Source of the DNA: an uncultured Draconibacterium sp. | GTDB lineage: Bacteria; Bacteroidota; Bacteroidia; Bacteroidales; Prolixibacteraceae | Direction of reading: 5' to 3' | Assembly: GCF_963676735.1 (NCBI RefSeq) | Contig: NZ_OY781464.1 | Span: 4,373,001-4,437,000, forward strand | DNA: 64,000 nucleotides | In this document: in pieces, positions 61,080 through 64,000 of the stretch | How positions within the stretch are numbered: position 1 is the first letter of the stretch | How the letters are laid out: every line of letters starts with the position of its first letter | Translations under genes and position numbers: made by a program | Notes under the pieces: generated by a model | Told to the model about the DNA's origin: nothing | What the model saw: the letters and a program-made list of their open reading frames with translations, nothing else | Databases searched by the model: none

Positions 61080-62033
61080 ATGAAACGGATAGGTAACTTA
61101 TACGAACAAATCTACAGCATTGAAAACCTGCAACTGGCTGATCAGATAGCCCGGAAAGGAAAAGCTAAACAACCGGGCGTTATCTGGCACGACAAGAGCC
61201 GCGAAGCCAACCTTCAGAAGCTGCACGAAATGTTAAGGGACAAAACGTACCAAACAAGCGAATACACCACTTTTACGGTATATGAACCCAAAGAACGCCT
61301 GATCTTCCGTTTGCCATTCTTTCCCGACCGCATCACCCATCACGCGGTAATGAATATCCTGGAACCGGTTTTTGTTTCAACGTTTACGGCAGACACTTAC
61401 AGCTGCATTAAAGGCCGTGGCATACATGCCTGTGCCAATGCGGTTAAACGTGCCCTGCGCGATGTGGAAGGCACTCAGTTTTGCCTGAAGCTGGATATAA
61501 AGAAATTTTATCCGAGCATCGATCACGAAATACTGAAACAATTACTTCGCAAGAAGATTAAGGACAATGATCTGCTTTGGTTACTGGATGAAATTATCGA
61601 CAGTACCGATGGCCTGCCCATAGGAAACTACCTGAGCCAGTATTTTGCCAACTTCTACCTTACTTATTTCGACCACTGGCTGAAAGAAGTAAAGTGCGTA
61701 AACTACTACTTCAGGTATGCCGATGACCTGGTGATCCTTGCTGACAGCAAACCTTATTTACACCAATTACTGTCCGATATACGCGACTACCTTACCGGCA
61801 ACTTAAAGCTGGAGGTAAAACAAAACCACCAAGTATTCCCGGTGTCCTCACGTGGGATTGATTTTGTGGGATATGTATTCTACCACACGCACACACGATT
61901 GCGAAAAAGCATCAAACAGAACTTTGCCCGAATGCTGAAGCAGCGCAAAAACGATAAATCGATTGCAAGCTACAACGGCTGGGCAGCGCATTGTAACAGT
62001 AAAAACCTCTTGAAAAAATTACTCAATGAATAG
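61080..62033 (+). CDS. DGR reverse transcriptase
   Basis: This 317-residue RT has FCLKLDIKKFYPSIDHEIL (first Asp), LPIGNYLSQYFANFYL (IGxxxSQ, typical of DGR RTs in place of the QG motif of group II introns) and YYFRYADDLVILAD (YADD). VSSRGIDFVGYVFY follows. No maturase, HNH or RNase H domain is present. It copies TR RNA into cDNA with adenine-specific errors that end up in the VRs. Its start is 100 bp after the TR. Confidence 0.92.
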   Translation: MKRIGNLYEQIYSIENLQLADQIARKGKAKQPGVIWHDKSREANLQKLHEMLRDKTYQTSEYTTFTVYEPKERLIFRLPFFPDRITHHAVMNILEPVFVSTFTADTYSCIKGRGIHACANAVKRALRDVEGTQFCLKLDIKKFYPSIDHEILKQLLRKKIKDNDLLWLLDEIIDSTDGLPIGNYLSQYFANFYLTYFDHWLKEVKCVNYYFRYADDLVILADSKPYLHQLLSDIRDYLTGNLKLEVKQNHQVFPVSSRGIDFVGYVFYHTHTRLRKSIKQNFARMLKQRKNDKSIASYNGWAAHCNSKNLLKKLLNE

Positions 62034-62328
62034 TTTTAAACAGTTCAACATAAAAGCCCCTGAAAGGGGGTTTGAAGGCGATAAAATTAAGATTTCAAAA
62101 GTATTGAACCGTGAGATAGTTGTTCACCGGTTTAAAATTGAAGACTCGAAAGTGTTTAAAAAAGGTGCCGATAAATGCCTGCACCTTGAGATTGCCATAA
62201 ATGGCAATAAGCACGTACTGTTTACCGGATCAACCGGGTTACTGGATGCCATTAAGCAGGTTCCTGCTGAAGGTTTCCCATTTAAAACCACCATTGTGGA
62301 AGAAAACGACAGGTATATGTTTACGTGA
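62026..62328 (+). CDS. DGR-linked small protein 1
   Basis: This 100-residue protein overlaps the RT stop by eight bases. It is beta-rich: KISKVLNREIVVHRFKIEDS, LHLEIAINGNKHVLFTGSTG and FPFKTTIVEEN. The pattern looks like a small OB-type fold that could bind single-stranded nucleic acid. I recall similar genes after RTs of Bacteroides prophages. It could serve in cDNA handling; this is inferred from position and fold impression. Confidence 0.6.
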   Translation: MNSFKQFNIKAPERGFEGDKIKISKVLNREIVVHRFKIEDSKVFKKGADKCLHLEIAINGNKHVLFTGSTGLLDAIKQVPAEGFPFKTTIVEENDRYMFT

Positions 62329-62798
62329 TGATTAACTTCAATAGTCTATACGATTTTTACCAGGAAGCCAAACTAAACAATGGCGAATATTCGGTATATG
62401 AAGGCACCGACAAGCACCGGCGAAATATTAACTTACTAAGTAATGAGCTGGTTGATCTTACACGCAAATTCAGACAGCATTATGTGAAAGCCTATCACAT
62501 TCTTGCACCTCGTTTAAACGGCATGATCCACTGGGTAAATATTAAAGCTATGGGCGGCCACTTCATAATGAAAGGGGAAGCCTACAATGCAACTTACAAC
62601 GAATTCAAACGCGAAGTTGACCAGGCAGTTTATTTCCTAAAACTGATAAGATTAACCCAAAACGATATCAGTTTCGAATACGAGGAAATAGAAACTGAAA
62701 AGTCCAATCAGCTAAAAGACAATTTCGAAACGGAGCTAATCTTAAGTAGCCCGGTAACCAATTGCAATTCTGGAGAACAAGTTCAACTTAATTTTTAA
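62328..62798 (+). CDS. DGR-linked small protein 2, Avd position
   Basis: ATG 62328 overlaps the previous TGA (TGATG). It gives 156 residues, mainly helical in the middle: INLLSNELVDLTRKFRQHYV and REVDQAVYFLKLIRL. The family Avd of other DGRs is a small helical bundle protein that binds RT and RNA; this gene stands where one might be. It has no obvious sequence identity to Avd that I can see, so the role is open. Confidence 0.55.
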   Translation: MINFNSLYDFYQEAKLNNGEYSVYEGTDKHRRNINLLSNELVDLTRKFRQHYVKAYHILAPRLNGMIHWVNIKAMGGHFIMKGEAYNATYNEFKREVDQAVYFLKLIRLTQNDISFEYEEIETEKSNQLKDNFETELILSSPVTNCNSGEQVQLNF

Positions 62799-62809
62799 TA
62801 ACATTTATC

Positions 62810-63214
62810 ATGAAACTAAAAAGATTTGACACAAGCAATGCAACTACTGCATTAAGATCTGGTAAGCCAGCCATTACTTTCCAGGCGAATGGCTCAATTA
62901 CAATGAACAGGCATGCCATGGAACTTTTAAACCTGACTCCGAAACAGAGCAGGATAGCACTCCATCAGGACGAGGAGAGCCGGAAAGACTGGTACATTGA
63001 AATGGTAAGCGATGATCGCGGCCTAATGGTTCGAGGTAAAAAAGAAGGAGGTACATTTGCCAGTATCTCAATATGCCGCGAAATATGGAAGGCCTACGGC
63101 ATGCAGGCAGCAACTATTCGACTCAACATTAACCCAAATCAGAAACAGCTGGCTGGTCTTAAGCTGTTTGAAATTATGTCGCCCGATTACGAGAAAGCAA
63201 TTGAAAGCTTGTAA
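62810..63214 (+). CDS. Phage hypothetical protein
   Basis: This 134-residue protein has ITFQANGSITMNRHAMELLN near the start, which looks like a small swapped-hairpin or HTH-like unit, then mixed strands. It begins 12 bp after the previous gene. Not recognised. Confidence 0.5.
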   Translation: MKLKRFDTSNATTALRSGKPAITFQANGSITMNRHAMELLNLTPKQSRIALHQDEESRKDWYIEMVSDDRGLMVRGKKEGGTFASISICREIWKAYGMQAATIRLNINPNQKQLAGLKLFEIMSPDYEKAIESL

Positions 63215-63215
63215 G

Positions 63216-63497
63216 ATGAAACAGTATTTCGTTGAAATAACTGCTGCCTACGTTCCGAAGAATAAGGCACACGAACAGATTCAGGAATTTGTCAGAACCT
63301 TTAATTGTAACCTGGTTGATGAAAAAGAAAAGGCGAAGACAATTGAGGCAATCAACTCAAAACTTGAAGAGGTCAACAAAACTTTTACGCGCTGTAACGA
63401 CATCCGTTTATCAGGATGGATACATGAAAATGAAACCATCGCCATAGATGGTAATTTCATTCTAACATTCAAGGAAGTTAAAAACCGTAAGGTATGA
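63216..63497 (+). CDS. Phage hypothetical protein
   Basis: ATG 63216 gives 93 residues (MKQYFVEITAAYVPKNKAHE). It lies one base after the previous stop, and its end overlaps the next start (ATGA at 63494-63497). Function unknown. Confidence 0.5.
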   Translation: MKQYFVEITAAYVPKNKAHEQIQEFVRTFNCNLVDEKEKAKTIEAINSKLEEVNKTFTRCNDIRLSGWIHENETIAIDGNFILTFKEVKNRKV

Positions 63498-63700
63498 ACT
63501 CACAATCTCAAACTGCCCAGATCCGGGCACACCTTGAAAGCGGTAAATCCATTACTGCACTTGATGCTCTGCAGCTCTTTGGCTGTTTACGCCTGAGCGG
63601 ACGCATTCATGAATTACGACACGACGAGGATCTCCCGATAAGTTCTGAAATGGTTACCCGTAATGGCAAGCGGGTAGCCCTTTACAGTCTTCAGAATTGA
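63494..63700 (+). CDS. Small helix-turn-helix phage protein
   Basis: This 68-residue protein has TAQIRAHLESGKSITALDAL, then RLSGRIHELR, a compact winged-helix pattern seen in short phage HTH proteins. It overlaps the previous gene by four bases. Confidence 0.65.
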   Translation: MNSQSQTAQIRAHLESGKSITALDALQLFGCLRLSGRIHELRHDEDLPISSEMVTRNGKRVALYSLQN

Positions 63701-63719
63701 TTATCAAAAATTACAAGTT

Positions 63720-64000
63720 ATGGAATTAAAGTATTTTAAGAAGGCAGGAATAAAAGACAAAGATCAGCTGCGCGGCTTTAGAATGGCCGAGCGGCTGCGC
63801 CTGTTGCGCAAATATTACAAGTTGCTTTATGCTGCATACCGAGAGCTTGGCGAGAAGAAATTTGAATTGATGTTATCGGTAGCAGCAAAACTAAATGTAA
63901 ACAGTACGAGTGCCTACGAGCTCGAAAAGGTTGCAAACTATGTAGGATGCGATCCTGATGAGTTACAACAAAAAACACGTAACCGCGATATTGTAGAAGC
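63720..64000 (+). CDS. Phage protein with HTH-like core (3' end outside window)
   Basis: ATG 63720 starts an open frame through the window edge (about 93 codons). MAERLRLLRKYYKLLYAAYR and LMLSVAAKLNVNSTSAYELE suggest helices with a possible HTH. The C-terminal part is missing, so no family call is possible. Confidence 0.55.
   Translation, partial: MELKYFKKAGIKDKDQLRGFRMAERLRLLRKYYKLLYAAYRELGEKKFELMLSVAAKLNVNSTSAYELEKVANYVGCDPDELQQKTRNRDIVE

Overview
The window looks like a chromosomal segment of a Bacteroidota species. The indicators are a Bat (VWA/TPR) operon, BACON, DUF4136-like and PorT-like envelope proteins, TPR-fused histidine kinases, TAnnTTTG-type promoter boxes and several TTG starts. 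A free-living, possibly marine Bacteroidales/Marinilabiliales relative is my inference, not something the sequence proves. Host DNA fills about 1-50.8 kb. A Mu-like transposable prophage occupies about 51-64 kb and runs off the right edge.

Host part. 0-3.9 kb holds a partial batA, a fused batB/batC and batD. 4-10 kb holds three paralogous lipoproteins, two beta-barrel proteins and a large Tyr/His-rich secreted protein. 10-22 kb holds a CotH-like/DUF4956 pair, an aldo-keto reductase, a universal stress protein, a TPR histidine kinase, an acyl-CoA dehydrogenase homologue and an MFS carrier. 22-35.8 kb is an accessory, repeat-rich stretch. It carries a TetR/ABC1-kinase/small-protein operon, a duplicated rhodanese lipoprotein, an HNH endonuclease pair beside a truncated vsr remnant, a 21-bp tandem repeat array, and many copies of two palindromic repeat families. 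One copy of the larger repeat family carries a DUF559 (Vsr-like) endonuclease gene between its arms. 35.9-39.3 kb holds a UbiA prenyltransferase, a fused phytol-kinase/DUF92 protein and a tocopherol-cyclase-like protein, which together suggest isoprenoid-alcohol salvage into a prenylated quinone or chromanol. 39.4-50.8 kb holds a second TPR histidine kinase, an N-formylglutamate amidohydrolase, a PQQ-type propeller lipoprotein, an acyltransferase, an OprB-like porin, a BACON/propeller lipoprotein and a beta-barrel protein.

Prophage part. A leftward repressor faces a rightward early operon. That operon encodes a small Ner-position protein, a MuA-like DDE transposase with a TTG start, a MuB-like ATPase, a second P-loop ATPase, a GemA-like protein, a DnaQ-like exonuclease, an HD-like protein and DUF3164. 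Next comes about 330 bp of hairpin-rich non-coding DNA with a tRNA-like minihelix and a tRNA-Glu(UUC) gene.

The main discovery is a complete diversity-generating retroelement (DGR) at 59.9-62.8 kb. It has two tandem target genes with variable repeats (VR1, VR2), one template repeat (TR), a reverse transcriptase with YADD and an IGxxxSQ motif, and two overlapping downstream genes of unknown function. VR1 and VR2 differ from each other at eight positions, all of them adenines in the TR. The targets are small proteins without secretion signals in the early/middle gene region, not tail fibres. Each VR is followed by a hairpin that the TR lacks, and the TR is bracketed by an 8-bp inverted repeat.
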